Shown: piece after piece, positions 1-6,297 of the stretch
How positions within the stretch are numbered: position 1 is the first letter of the stretch
Layout of the letters: each line of letters opens with the position of its first letter
NCBI RefSeq assembly: GCF_028715765.1
Contig: NZ_JAQURE010000016.1
Coordinates: 1 to 62,327 of the forward strand
Length of the DNA: 62,327 nucleotides
Reading direction: 5' to 3'
DNA from: Rhodoferax sp.
GTDB lineage: Bacteria; Pseudomonadota; Gammaproteobacteria; Burkholderiales; Burkholderiaceae_C
Position numbers and translations under genes: made by a program
Notes under the pieces: generated by a model
Seen by the model: the letters and a program-made list of their open reading frames with translations, nothing else
Told to the model about the DNA's origin: nothing
Databases searched by the model: none

Positions 1-125
1 GGCTTTGGCACGACGGCGACGAAAGTGGTTTGAGGGCCTTTGGGCTCAAGCTGAAATTGACCCAAGTCTGCACAAGTTCGGACTCGCTTGAAACATCGAA
101 ATCTCTAATGGATTATCTGGGTTCA
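1..125 (+). mobile_element. IS 3' end fragment (left contig end)
   Basis: These 125 bp are identical to the reverse complement of 62201-62325 at the other end of the window. Reading rightwards from base 2, an open frame of 29 codons ends in TGA at 89-91 (residues RKWFEGLWAQAEIDP are typical of the run), which would suit the C-terminus of a transposase read from outside the window. About 34 bp then lead to the point where the two copies diverge, after TCTGGGTTCA. I cannot assign an IS family from so little. The flanking minus-strand gene (113-829) runs into it and stops inside it. Confidence 0.6.
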
Positions 126-829
126 AACCATGGCTCTGTCGTTGCCGCTGGGGTCGTTGCCTTCACTGCCTTGCTGCCAGCAGTCAAAGATTCAGCGGGA
201 CAGAATGGTAAATCTAGAGGGTGTCCGCTAGCCGGGCTAGAGAGGGGGGGTAAAAGTGCCCTGATAGCCCCGTCTCCCGGGGGTCTAGCTGCACTCTCTA
301 GTCCGCCAGCCGGGTCTATAGCGGGCTTCTCTAGTCCGCCAGCCGGGCTAAGCATGTTAATTTTGGTTGATGCCGTTTTGCCGTGTCCGCGCCACTTCTC
401 AAACAAGGCTTCTCGCGTTGGGGCAGGTGTTGACGGCTTGAAGGTGTTGTACATGCCGCGCCTAAATCCCTCCACTGCGCCAGCGTCATAACCCGGCAAC
501 TTGTCCAAGCTGTACCAGGTTAGGGCAAACCAACTGGCCTTGTTGGGTCTGTGCCCCTGCACCGTCTGGTAGATCAGCTTTGCGTCCAGCAGTTCGCGCC
601 GCGCCCGGTCGATCACGTCTCTACTACGCCAGCCACGTGTCGCAAGGTAGCGCCCGGATAACAAATAGCGCCCGTTATCGCCGCCTTGTCGTTGCCGTGC
701 CAATTCGATCAGCAGCGCCACCGCCGGGTAACTGAGGCTCTGGTACGCCTGCGAGTCGATCACGCACCAGGGTAAAGCACAGTACCCGCCCGGCTCACGG
801 CTTTGGTCAACGCGTGATTTTTTAGCCAT
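113..829 (-). CDS. Winged-helix DNA-binding protein, replication-type, 3' end cut by IS
   Basis: This 238-residue protein is of unknown exact function. Residues about 20-115 look like a winged-helix DNA-binding domain of the kind found in phage and plasmid replication initiators, with a likely helix-turn-helix around LATRGWRSRDVIDRARREL. The C-terminal half is low complexity, with repeated PAGGLE motifs encoded by DNA repeats at 214-350. The ATG at 829 is chosen because AAGG lies 8 nt upstream; a GTG at 835 is also in frame. It overlaps the preceding gene by 8 bp. The last residues (EPR and the stop) come from the IS end, so the natural C-terminus is missing. A role as an O-like replication protein is inference. 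Confidence 0.55.
   Translation of the reverse strand: MAKKSRVDQSREPGGYCALPWCVIDSQAYQSLSYPAVALLIELARQRQGGDNGRYLLSGRYLATRGWRSRDVIDRARRELLDAKLIYQTVQGHRPNKASWFALTWYSLDKLPGYDAGAVEGFRRGMYNTFKPSTPAPTREALFEKWRGHGKTASTKINMLSPAGGLEKPAIDPAGGLESAARPPGDGAIRALLPPLSSPASGHPLDLPFCPAESLTAGSKAVKATTPAATTEPWFEPR
214..350. repeat. CTAG-rich iteron-like repeats inside the winged-helix gene
   Basis: A unit close to GTCCGCCAGCCGGGCTA occurs at about 222-240, 301-318 and 334-350. Six CTAG tetranucleotides fall at 214, 228, 237, 285, 298 and 331. CTAG is usually rare in bacterial DNA, so six in about 120 bp is notable. The repeats lie in the 3' part of a putative replication gene, as iterons do inside the lambda O gene. 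An origin function is inference. Confidence 0.5.
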
Positions 830-1745
830 GCGCACCGCCTTCAGAGTATTTTGGGTCTAGCCCGGAAATACTCCTTTTGAAGTAACCCATGATGCTTTTC
901 ATGGAGTCCGTTTCGGCCTTTTCGATGCGCACCGCGTGCTGCCATGCGTCCAAATCCAACACAGCCGCAATGGCAGAATCAAGCCGCGATCTAAGCTCTG
1001 GTGGGGGTAGTGCATCAACTTCCCAACACCGTTGACCGAAGCGTTTGGTAAACCACTGGTAACGGGTGTCGTTGATCTTGTCGCCCACGGGGAACCATGG
1101 CAGTTGGCTGTATTCCCCCACGTCATCATCATCTAAGGCCAGCCGAATGATTGACGCGCTGCCACCGTAGCGTGCAATGCGCTTGGGCAAGTCAACCTCT
1201 GACATATGCCGTCCGCTGGGGTCATGATCTCCAACGTAGAAAACAACCATGGGCTTCTCACTGGCCAGCGTTTCCTCTGCGATACCGTGAATAGCTGTGG
1301 CGCTTCCATACCCATGCAGCACGCGAAACGTCACCCCATACTTCTTCAAAATCGGTGCCACCGTGCCGCGTATCGTGCCCTTCTCGCTCCATACCTCTAC
1401 CCGGCGTGGTTGCATAGCCCAGTAGTCCTTTCGGTACTGCGCCACCGCCGTTTCAATGATCTGCTCGGGGTTGTCCCATGAGGCCACGGTTTCAGCAGCA
1501 CGGGTTTCGTCAACAATCCAAGCCCAGGGGATAAGCCCTGTCTCACGGGCAAAAACAAGCTGTTCACCTACTGCGCCCGTGCTCTTTTTGCCCATATCTG
1601 ATATCAGCTTTTGAGTGAAAAGCCGATAGCAAACTGCCCTGATAGAACAAGGCTGTATTTCCTGCAAGATGCGCCGTGATGCTTCAATCAAGATCATGCT
1701 CTTGGCTGAACGTCCGCGCCCTTTACGCTTGGTGGTGCTACGCAT
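822..1745 (-). CDS. Toprim protein resembling topoisomerase VI subunit A / Spo11
   Basis: This 307-residue protein has an N-terminal winged-helix-like region with SIRAVCYRLF (Tyr40), resembling the motif that holds the catalytic tyrosine in TopoVI-A/Spo11. A Toprim-like core follows, with WSEKGTI (Glu121) and YVGDHDPSG (Asp173, Asp175) matching the acidic metal-binding triad. It is shorter than TopoVI-A (about 360-390 residues), and no ATPase B subunit is visible. GGAGG lies 9 nt before the ATG, and the gene overlaps the upstream Rha-type gene by 8 bp, so they are probably cotranslated. A DNA cleavage or nicking role in element replication or defence is inference; the fold assignment rests on motifs seen by eye. 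Confidence 0.55.
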   Translation of the reverse strand: MRSTTKRKGRGRSAKSMILIEASRRILQEIQPCSIRAVCYRLFTQKLISDMGKKSTGAVGEQLVFARETGLIPWAWIVDETRAAETVASWDNPEQIIETAVAQYRKDYWAMQPRRVEVWSEKGTIRGTVAPILKKYGVTFRVLHGYGSATAIHGIAEETLASEKPMVVFYVGDHDPSGRHMSEVDLPKRIARYGGSASIIRLALDDDDVGEYSQLPWFPVGDKINDTRYQWFTKRFGQRCWEVDALPPPELRSRLDSAIAAVLDLDAWQHAVRIEKAETDSMKSIMGYFKRSISGLDPKYSEGGAHG

Positions 1746-2403
1746 GGCCAGCCACCTCCAACGCGATAACGCCCGTCAACGCCTGCAAACTGTTTTTGAT
1801 GCGAGGGTAAGCATCATGGTGGTCTGTTGCGCCTTGAGCGGTTTTTGATGCCACCAACTGCCCCACGATCAACAGCGCTTGCTGGGGTAGTGCAGCACTG
1901 GCACGCTGGCCAGATTCGATGCCTGCAAACTTGTTCAGCAGTCGATTGACGTTCGCGTGAACATGGCGCTCGTTGGGTGAACCGTTGGCCAGCACGTGCA
2001 GGGCATCATGCAGGTGGTGGTACTCGGGCAGGTACTCGGTCTTGCGCATTGCTGCCGCCCGGCGTAAGTCTCCAAACGCTTTGACCAGTTTCACTTTCAG
2101 TTCACGCACGCGCTTTGTGTTTTTGCTGTACGCCAGCGCCAGCGTGGCTTGATCTTCATTCAACATGGCAAACTTTTCAGGCTGACCACGTCCGTCGATT
2201 ACTCCGGTTTGAAACCGAAGTATTCCAAGCTGTTCAAAGTCAGCACGATGGTCTTGCACCAGCTCAAAAAGGCTTCGGTGTTTGTTGCCCAGGTACTTTG
2301 CAAGTTGCTGGGTGCTTACCCGTGGCTCTTTCGTGGTGGTGGTCAACACCAGGTCTTGCGGTTCTGCAATGGCTGGGGTTTTTGGTGTGGTCGGTTGCTT
2401 CAT
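1738..2403 (-). CDS. Rha-type phage regulatory protein
   Basis: The 221-residue protein matches the Rha/pRha family over residues about 28-110 (VSTQQLAKYLGNKHRSLFEL, later GRGQPEKFAMLNEDQATLAL and NTKRVRELKVKLVKAF). Rha proteins are lambdoid and prophage regulators thought to interfere with phage growth in some hosts; the target is unknown here. The C-terminal half is not recognised. I choose the ATG at 2403 because it overlaps the stop of the small upstream gene as ATGA, a sign of translational coupling; a TTG at 2469 is in frame but lies inside that gene. The family call is fairly sure, the function less so. Confidence 0.7.
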   Translation of the reverse strand: MKQPTTPKTPAIAEPQDLVLTTTTKEPRVSTQQLAKYLGNKHRSLFELVQDHRADFEQLGILRFQTGVIDGRGQPEKFAMLNEDQATLALAYSKNTKRVRELKVKLVKAFGDLRRAAAMRKTEYLPEYHHLHDALHVLANGSPNERHVHANVNRLLNKFAGIESGQRASAALPQQALLIVGQLVASKTAQGATDHHDAYPRIKNSLQALTGVIALEVAGHA

Positions 2404-2597
2404 GATGCCGCCATCCGTGCCAAGATCACGCCGATACCAAATGCCACCGCGTAACTGCCAATCTCGCAAACCCAGAAATAAACGTCATGGGCTTGCCCAA
2501 TGGGTGCATGGCTGCGAAAATCCGACACGTTGGCGTCAGAGTGCAAGCCTTCAGAGTCGCAAGCTCTGGGGGCTTTTTGCTGGGTGTTGTGTGTCAT
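2400..2597 (-). CDS. Small single-pass membrane protein, unknown
   Basis: This 65-residue ORF has a polar N-terminus and one hydrophobic stretch at about residues 40-62 (YFWVCEIGSYAVAFGIGVIL) that could span the membrane. A strong ribosome binding site (AAGGGG) lies 6 nt before its ATG. It starts 10 bp after the AlpA-type gene and its stop overlaps the start of the Rha-type gene by 4 bp. The RBS and the overlap support it as a real gene. I do not recognise the family. Confidence 0.5.
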   Translation of the reverse strand: MTHNTQQKAPRACDSEGLHSDANVSDFRSHAPIGQAHDVYFWVCEIGSYAVAFGIGVILARMAAS

Positions 2598-2607
2598 GTT
2601 GCACCCC

Positions 2608-2940
2608 TTACGCCGCGGACTGCGCTGCCATCCAAGCCCTTACCTGCCCAGCTTGCCATGCCGTCACGCGGGTGCTCAATTTGGTGGGCTTGGGGAACTT
2701 GCCCAGCTTCACCATGCGCCATAACGTTGGTGCTGAAAATGGCAATGGGGCAATGGCACTGTCGGGGTTCTTTGCGCTGCGCACCAGTTGCGCCTCGCGT
2801 AGCCATGCGTTATCTGGCAGTCGATCAAACACCGCTGTAACGGGTGCTGGGGGTGTTGCTGGCGCTGTTGCCGTGGGCTTGAGGGTGCTCACCGTGGTGG
2901 TGGGCTTGCGGCCTTTATCGAATCCGAAACCTTTTGACAT
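2608..2940 (-). CDS. AlpA-family transcriptional regulator
   Basis: The 110-residue protein has a Pro/Thr-rich N-terminus (residues 1-45) and a C-terminal AlpA/MerR-like helix-turn-helix at about 68-106 (FSAPTLWRMVKLGKFPKP, then TAWQAGQVRAWM). AlpA proteins in P4-like elements activate integrase or excision genes. AAGGACGG lies just upstream of the ATG. It is the first gene of a tight minus-strand run toward the IS, and an array of 21-bp-spaced repeats lies 70-125 bp upstream, where an operator would be. The N-terminal extension is longer than in a minimal AlpA (about 70 residues). Confidence 0.7.
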   Translation of the reverse strand: MSKGFGFDKGRKPTTTVSTLKPTATAPATPPAPVTAVFDRLPDNAWLREAQLVRSAKNPDSAIAPLPFSAPTLWRMVKLGKFPKPTKLSTRVTAWQAGQVRAWMAAQSAA

Positions 2941-3010
2941 TGTGTCCGTCCTTTTGAAAGTTGACGGGGTGAATGTCGTGCGGATTTGCTATTTTTTTTG
3001 CGTATGGCCA

Positions 3011-3063
3011 GCTAGCCGTTACGCTTACCAGGCCAGCCGTTACGTGTGGCAAGCCAGCCGTAT
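3011..3063. repeat. Three iterons with 21-bp period upstream of alpA-like gene
   Basis: GCYAGCCGTTACG occurs at 3011-3023 and 3032-3044, and a diverged copy (GCCAGCCGTATCA) at 3053-3065. The spacing is exactly 21 bp, two helical turns, so all copies face the same side of the DNA. They lie between the stop of the unknown gene at 3068 and the AlpA-type gene. They could be an operator array or origin iterons. Confidence 0.6.
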
Positions 3064-3067
3064 CAAA

Positions 3068-3607
3068 TCAAAGTTTTTTGTTTTTGCGAAGTGCGTCGTA
3101 AATCAGGCGTTGCGGGTCTTTCGATGCATTCTTCAAAAATTCTGGCAGGTTATTCGCTAGGTAGCGTGCAATTTTCTTATCGTCCACAAGCTGAGTCTTT
3201 GCTTCATTCAATGCCCAAATTTTGAGTTCCCGAATACTGCGGTGCTTTGCATTAGCCCCGATTACACCAGCGGTCGAAAGATTCTTTTTGCGATCAATCT
3301 CTTTTTTTGAAACTGTCATCAGCGCCTCTATTGCTACACCCCCAATATGCGCTGCATCAGCCCCCGCATCAAGAATATCAGGGAGTGTTTTTACAAAGCT
3401 CCGATACTCATCCAACTTTGGCCCAATCATTGCCAAGCCGTCTTCACAATCTTTGAGAGCAATTTGTGCTCTAGCGGCTATGTGAACGGCTAAATCAAAA
3501 TCAACCCACTCGCGTAGGTGTGCCTCAAATTTGGAAACCCGTACATCGAATGGCACTGATGACGGGTCATGTAGGCCAGGAATGTAGTCATCATTGTCCA
3601 AATCCAT
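3068..3607 (-). CDS. Hypothetical protein of the integrative element
   Basis: I do not recognise this 179-residue protein. It is soluble and acidic at the N-terminus (DLDNDDYIPGLHDP), helical in the middle, and Lys-rich at the C-terminus (LRKNKKL). The ATG at 3607 follows a GAGGGGGAC ribosome binding site; a GTG directly before it is also in frame. It sits between the toxin gene and the AlpA-type gene, reads in the same direction as its neighbours, and stands about 95 bp clear of the toxin gene, so it probably has its own promoter. The family of element accessory proteins is unknown to me. Confidence 0.5.
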   Translation of the reverse strand: MDLDNDDYIPGLHDPSSVPFDVRVSKFEAHLREWVDFDLAVHIAARAQIALKDCEDGLAMIGPKLDEYRSFVKTLPDILDAGADAAHIGGVAIEALMTVSKKEIDRKKNLSTAGVIGANAKHRSIRELKIWALNEAKTQLVDDKKIARYLANNLPEFLKNASKDPQRLIYDALRKNKKL

Positions 3608-3702
3608 CACGTCCCCCTCTACGCCCTGAGAATGAACCAGCGCCAGGCAGATCAGGGGTAATCTGCTTTTCGCCCCGTCGGGCTAGGCGTGGTCAAAAAC
3701 TG

Positions 3703-4047
3703 TCAGTCCAGCATTGCCGCCACTCTCGCCCTGACTTCTTCAGCCAAATAGTCGGGCGCCTTTTCGATCAGCGTTAACTTGCGCTGCGCCGGGTCGATCA
3801 TCCTGAATTGATGCACCAGCACAATGCCAGCGGTTTGCAGTCCGGTGCCTGTCAGCGATACCGCCATGCCCGTGTGTCGTGCTGCCAGGCCACCTTGCGT
3901 AATGGGGCAAACACCAATCATGCCCAGCTTGTTCAGCGCCGCTTGCGTCACCACAATGGCAGGTCTGCGCCCTTGTTGCTCCATGCCCAGCGTGGGGTCA
4001 AAGTTGGCCACCACAATGTCGCCGCGCTGCCAGGTGGTGCGGGTCAC
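3703..4047 (-). CDS. MazF/PemK-family mRNA interferase toxin
   Basis: This 114-residue protein has the MazF/PemK/ChpB pattern: WQRGDIVVANFDPTLGMEQQ then RRPAIVVT near the N-terminus, and the central CPIT strand. The family cleaves mRNA as a sequence-specific endoribonuclease and is blocked by an AbrB-type antitoxin. Its start (GTG at 4047) overlaps the stop of the antitoxin gene by 4 bp, so the two are coupled with the antitoxin first, the usual order. Length is normal for the family. In an integrative element it would be expected to stabilise inheritance (inference). Confidence 0.85.
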   Translation of the reverse strand: MTRTTWQRGDIVVANFDPTLGMEQQGRRPAIVVTQAALNKLGMIGVCPITQGGLAARHTGMAVSLTGTGLQTAGIVLVHQFRMIDPAQRKLTLIEKAPDYLAEEVRARVAAMLD

Positions 4048-4298
4048 AGTGGTGCTTCCTGTCCGCTGGGGGGCATGGTGTCCCAGCCCTTGTCGATCAG
4101 CAACGGCTTGTCGCCCTGCATGGCCAGCAGGTCGTCCAGGCTGTACCTGCGCCGCTGCACGGGGGTAATGACCAGCCGCCCAGCGTCAAATTCAAAGTTC
4201 ACTTTGTCACCGGGGTGCAGTCCGGTGGTTTTGGCCATGGCCTGCGGTATGGTGACTGCAATTGAACCGCCTGCGGCTCTGAGCGTTGACGTGTGCAT
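4044..4298 (-). CDS. MazE/AbrB-family antitoxin
   Basis: The 84-residue protein starts with an AbrB-type swapped-hairpin DNA-binding domain (TLRAAGGSIAVTIPQAMAK, then GLHPGDKVNFEF) and ends in a Pro-rich tail that would bind and neutralise the toxin. The ATG at 4298 fits this domain; a GTG at 4322 adds eight unconvincing residues. It is followed with a 4-bp overlap by the MazF-type toxin. Such antitoxins usually repress their own operon. A short inverted repeat (AGCACT/AGTGCT, about 4316-4340) just upstream is a possible operator. Confidence 0.8.
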   Translation of the reverse strand: MHTSTLRAAGGSIAVTIPQAMAKTTGLHPGDKVNFEFDAGRLVITPVQRRRYSLDDLLAMQGDKPLLIDKGWDTMPPSGQEAPL

Positions 4299-4344
4299 GG
4301 TGTTGCCTGTAGTTTGTAGCACTTAGTTTAACTCGCAGTGCTTT

Positions 4345-5571
4345 TCATGCCGCCTTGACTGGCAACTGAATCACGTCTGCGCCAATGCGCAACTTGTCCA
4401 AATAGTCCGCCCAGCGTTGCATCATGGCAATGCGTGCTGGCAGGTGCGACGTGCGGTTGTACGCCCTGCCCAGCGGGTCTTTGACGTTATGCGCCAATTG
4501 GTGTTCGATCAAATCAACACGTTCGCCCAACACTTCGTCTGCAATGGTGCGAAACATGGCTCTGAATCCGTGGGCAGTGTGGGTTTCTTTGTCGATGCCC
4601 ATGGCGTGCAGTGCGCTGTTGATGGTGTTCTCACTCATGGGTCTGTCTTCACTTCGCCCGATGCTGGGGAAAACGTAGCGCCGCGTCCCGGTCAATGGCT
4701 TCATGCCCTCGATCAGCGCCAGCGCTTGCGTGGACAAAGGGACAAGGTGGTCAACCTTCATTTTCATTTTGCTGCCGGGTATGCGCCATTCAGCCGCTGC
4801 CAGATCTAGCTCTGTCCACTCCATGCCGCGCAGTTCGCCGGGTCTGACAAAGAGCATGGCCGATAGCTTCAAAGCCGTGGTGACTTGCGGGTGTCCGGGG
4901 TAGGCGTAAATGGCTCGCATCAAAGCGCCTGCCTGTTTGGGGTCGGTAATGGCTGCAAAGTGGCCAGGTGCTGCTTTGGCCAATGCGCCCTTCAGGTCTT
5001 GCGTCACGTCACGCTCACAGCCGCCCGTGGCCACCGCGTAGCGAAACACCTGCCCACAGATTTGTTTGACGCGCTGCACTGAGTCCAATGCGCCACGGGC
5101 TTCCATATGACGCAATGCGCCCAGCACGTCACGCGCCCCGATGGTCGATACCGCCATGCTGCCAATGTAGGGAAAAACGTCTTTCTGTAGCCACGTCGTC
5201 ACCTTGGCTTGCGTGCTGGCCATGCGATCAGCTTTGGTTTTGTCCAGCCACTCCAGCGCCACCCGCTCGAACGTGTTGGCCAGCACTGCCGCCTGTGCTG
5301 CCTTGGCTTCCTGTTTGGCTGCACCGGGGTCGATGCCGTGGGCAAGTTGTTTGCGTGCTGCCTCACGCCGTTGTCTGGCCACCGATAAGCTGATCTCGGG
5401 ATAAGTACCTAGCGCCAGCGTTTTGCGCTTATCGGCGAATCGGTAATCCATGCGCCAGTACTTGCCAGCCGCCTTCACCAGCAAATACAAGCCGCCGCCG
5501 TCAGCGTGTTTGTCACCAGCCGCACCACCGCTATGTTTGGCTTGCTTAACGAATGTGTCTGTCAGTGCCAT
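4345..5571 (-). CDS. Tyrosine integrase, P4 type
   Basis: This 408-residue recombinase integrates and excises the element. Residues 1-90 are the DUF4102-type arm-binding domain (ADGGGLYLLVKAAGKYWRM). The catalytic domain shows Arg243 (FVRPGELRG), His334/Arg337 (HGFR), His361 (QLAH) and the nucleophile Tyr371 (RAYNRT), so the active site is complete. The gene lies 185 bp from the 3' end of tRNA-Leu(UAA), the expected attachment site for this class. Two identical palindromes upstream (5612-5629, 5651-5668) may be arm or operator sites. The length is normal. Confidence 0.92.
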   Translation of the reverse strand: MALTDTFVKQAKHSGGAAGDKHADGGGLYLLVKAAGKYWRMDYRFADKRKTLALGTYPEISLSVARQRREAARKQLAHGIDPGAAKQEAKAAQAAVLANTFERVALEWLDKTKADRMASTQAKVTTWLQKDVFPYIGSMAVSTIGARDVLGALRHMEARGALDSVQRVKQICGQVFRYAVATGGCERDVTQDLKGALAKAAPGHFAAITDPKQAGALMRAIYAYPGHPQVTTALKLSAMLFVRPGELRGMEWTELDLAAAEWRIPGSKMKMKVDHLVPLSTQALALIEGMKPLTGTRRYVFPSIGRSEDRPMSENTINSALHAMGIDKETHTAHGFRAMFRTIADEVLGERVDLIEHQLAHNVKDPLGRAYNRTSHLPARIAMMQRWADYLDKLRIGADVIQLPVKAA

Positions 5572-5593
5572 ATTTGCCCCAAATCAGTGTTTT

Positions 5594-5668
5594 GACGGTA
5601 TCTCTGTTTGTCGGTATGTGCTGATACCGTCATAAGTACCGTCATTTTGTCGGTATGTCATGATACCG
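5594..5668. promoter_or_regulatory. Repeated palindromes upstream of the integrase
   Basis: CGGTAT-6 nt-ATACCG occurs twice, at 5612-5629 and 5651-5668, exactly 39 bp apart. Related half-sites occur at 5594-5601 (GACGGTAT) and 5636-5644 (GTACCGTCA). They lie between the integrase start and the tRNA attachment region, so they may be integrase arm sites or operators for an element regulator. This is inference from symmetry and position. Confidence 0.55.
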
Positions 5669-5686
5669 CCTGAAACCCGATAAGGC

Positions 5687-5724
5687 AAAAAAAACCCGCG
5701 TTCCCTATGAGAGAAGCGGGTTTT
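5687..5724 (-). terminator. Terminator after tRNA-Leu(UAA)
   Basis: On the minus strand AAAACCCGC pairs with GCGGGTTTT around a 16-nt loop, followed by a run of eight T. It lies about 33 bp past the tRNA 3' end and would end the Gly-Gly-Cys-Leu tRNA transcript before it enters the integrase region. Confidence 0.75.
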
Positions 5725-5756
5725 GAGGTGTTTTGAGACTGTCTGAAACTGCTAAA

Positions 5757-5849
5757 TGGTGCCCGAGACCGGAATCGAACCGGTATGCCCGTTATTCACG
5801 AAGCGGCGGATTTTAAGTCCGATGTGTCTACCTATTTCACCACTCGGGC
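5757..5849 (-). tRNA. tRNA-Leu (UAA)
   Basis: The minus strand gives a complete 93-nt class II tRNA. The acceptor stem GCCCGAG/CTCGGGC, a long variable arm, GGTTCGATTCC in the T arm and an encoded CCA are all visible. The anticodon loop ACTTAAAAT reads UAA. It is the last tRNA of a four-gene operon, and its 3' end faces the integrase, so it is probably the attachment site of the element at 113-5571. Confidence 0.93.
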
Positions 5850-5867
5850 ACAGTCATATTTTGAAAC

Positions 5868-5902
5868 AAAAAAGCCCCGTAATTGATTTGAACGGGGCTT
5901 TA
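5868..5902 (-). terminator. Hairpin between tRNA-Cys and tRNA-Leu
   Basis: On the minus strand AAAGCCCCGT pairs with ACGGGGCTTT around an 11-nt loop and is followed by T residues. It sits between two tRNA genes of the same direction, so it may be a partial terminator or a processing hairpin. Confidence 0.6.
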
Positions 5903-5927
5903 CGCATAAAAACAAGCCATATTTTCC

Positions 5928-6001
5928 TGGAGGCGCGACCCAGAGTCGAACTGGGCTAGACGGATTTGCAATCCGTTGCATAACCGATTTGCTATCGCGC
6001 C
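5928..6001 (-). tRNA. tRNA-Cys (GCA)
   Basis: The minus strand folds as a 74-nt tRNA with acceptor GGCGCGA/TCGCGCC, T-arm GTTCGACTC and encoded CCA. The anticodon stem-loop CGGATTGCAAATCCG reads GCA. It lies between tRNA-Gly and tRNA-Leu in the same operon. Confidence 0.93.
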
Positions 6002-6013
6002 ATAAAAACTGAC

Positions 6014-6047
6014 AAAAAAGGGAAGCGAAGCTTCCCTTTTTTAAAAA
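6014..6047 (-). terminator. Hairpin between tRNA-Gly and tRNA-Cys
   Basis: AAAAAAGGGAAG pairs with CTTCCCTTTTTT around five bases, a near-perfect hairpin with A/T tails on both sides. It lies directly 3' of the second tRNA-Gly on the minus strand. Confidence 0.6.
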
Positions 6048-6048
6048 A

Positions 6049-6124
6049 TGGAGCGGGAAAAGAGGCTCGAACTCTCGACCTATACCTTGGCAAGGTATCG
6101 CTCTACCAACTGAGCTATTCCCGC
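6049..6124 (-). tRNA. tRNA-Gly (GCC), copy 2
   Basis: The 76-nt minus-strand tRNA has acceptor GCGGGAA/TTCCCGC, the D-loop AGCTCAGTTGGTAGAGC, anticodon GCC in CTTGCCAAG, and an encoded CCA. It appears identical to the copy 36 bp upstream at 6161-6236. Confidence 0.94.
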
Positions 6125-6160
6125 AAATCACAAGCAATAAACTTGTGAAACATGAAACAC

Positions 6161-6236
6161 TGGAGCGGGAAAAGAGGCTCGAACTCTCGACCTATACCTT
6201 GGCAAGGTATCGCTCTACCAACTGAGCTATTCCCGC
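6161..6236 (-). tRNA. tRNA-Gly (GCC), copy 1
   Basis: This is the first gene of the tRNA operon, a 76-nt tRNA with anticodon GCC and encoded CCA. A consensus-like promoter (6251-6280) lies immediately upstream on the minus strand. Confidence 0.94.
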
Positions 6237-6250
6237 GTTTCAAGCCTCGT

Positions 6251-6280
6251 ATTATAGGGTTATTTTCTAAAATTTTGCAA
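6251..6280 (-). promoter_or_regulatory. Sigma-70 type promoter of the tRNA operon
   Basis: On the minus strand TTGCAA (6275-6280) and a perfect TATAAT (6251-6256) are 18 bp apart, and tRNA-Gly begins 14 nt after the -10 box. The -35 box overlaps the hairpin after lon (6273-6292). Confidence 0.65.
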
Positions 6281-6292
6281 GCCATTGCAAAA
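6273..6292 (-). terminator. Hairpin directly after lon
   Basis: TTTTGCAA-GCCA-TTGCAAAA is a perfect 8-bp inverted repeat starting 6 nt past the lon stop codon. With the T-rich DNA after it on the minus strand it could be the lon terminator, although the stem is AT-rich and weak. One arm doubles as the -35 box of the tRNA promoter. Confidence 0.4.
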
Positions 6293-6297
6293 AATTA

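Noticed and set aside
3011..3063. Short CRISPR-like array
   Set aside because: The repeat is only about 13 bp with 8-bp spacers and no cas genes are present. Iterons fit better.
2282..3160. A 292-codon plus-strand frame with repeated QASRY motifs
   Set aside because: It overlaps three better supported minus-strand genes with ribosome binding sites. The peptide repeats come from the 21-bp iterons.
3647..3666. GCAGAT/ATCTGC inverted repeat before the hypothetical element gene
   Set aside because: Six-bp arms with an 8-nt spacer are within chance expectation and no clear promoter or T-run goes with them on the coding strand.
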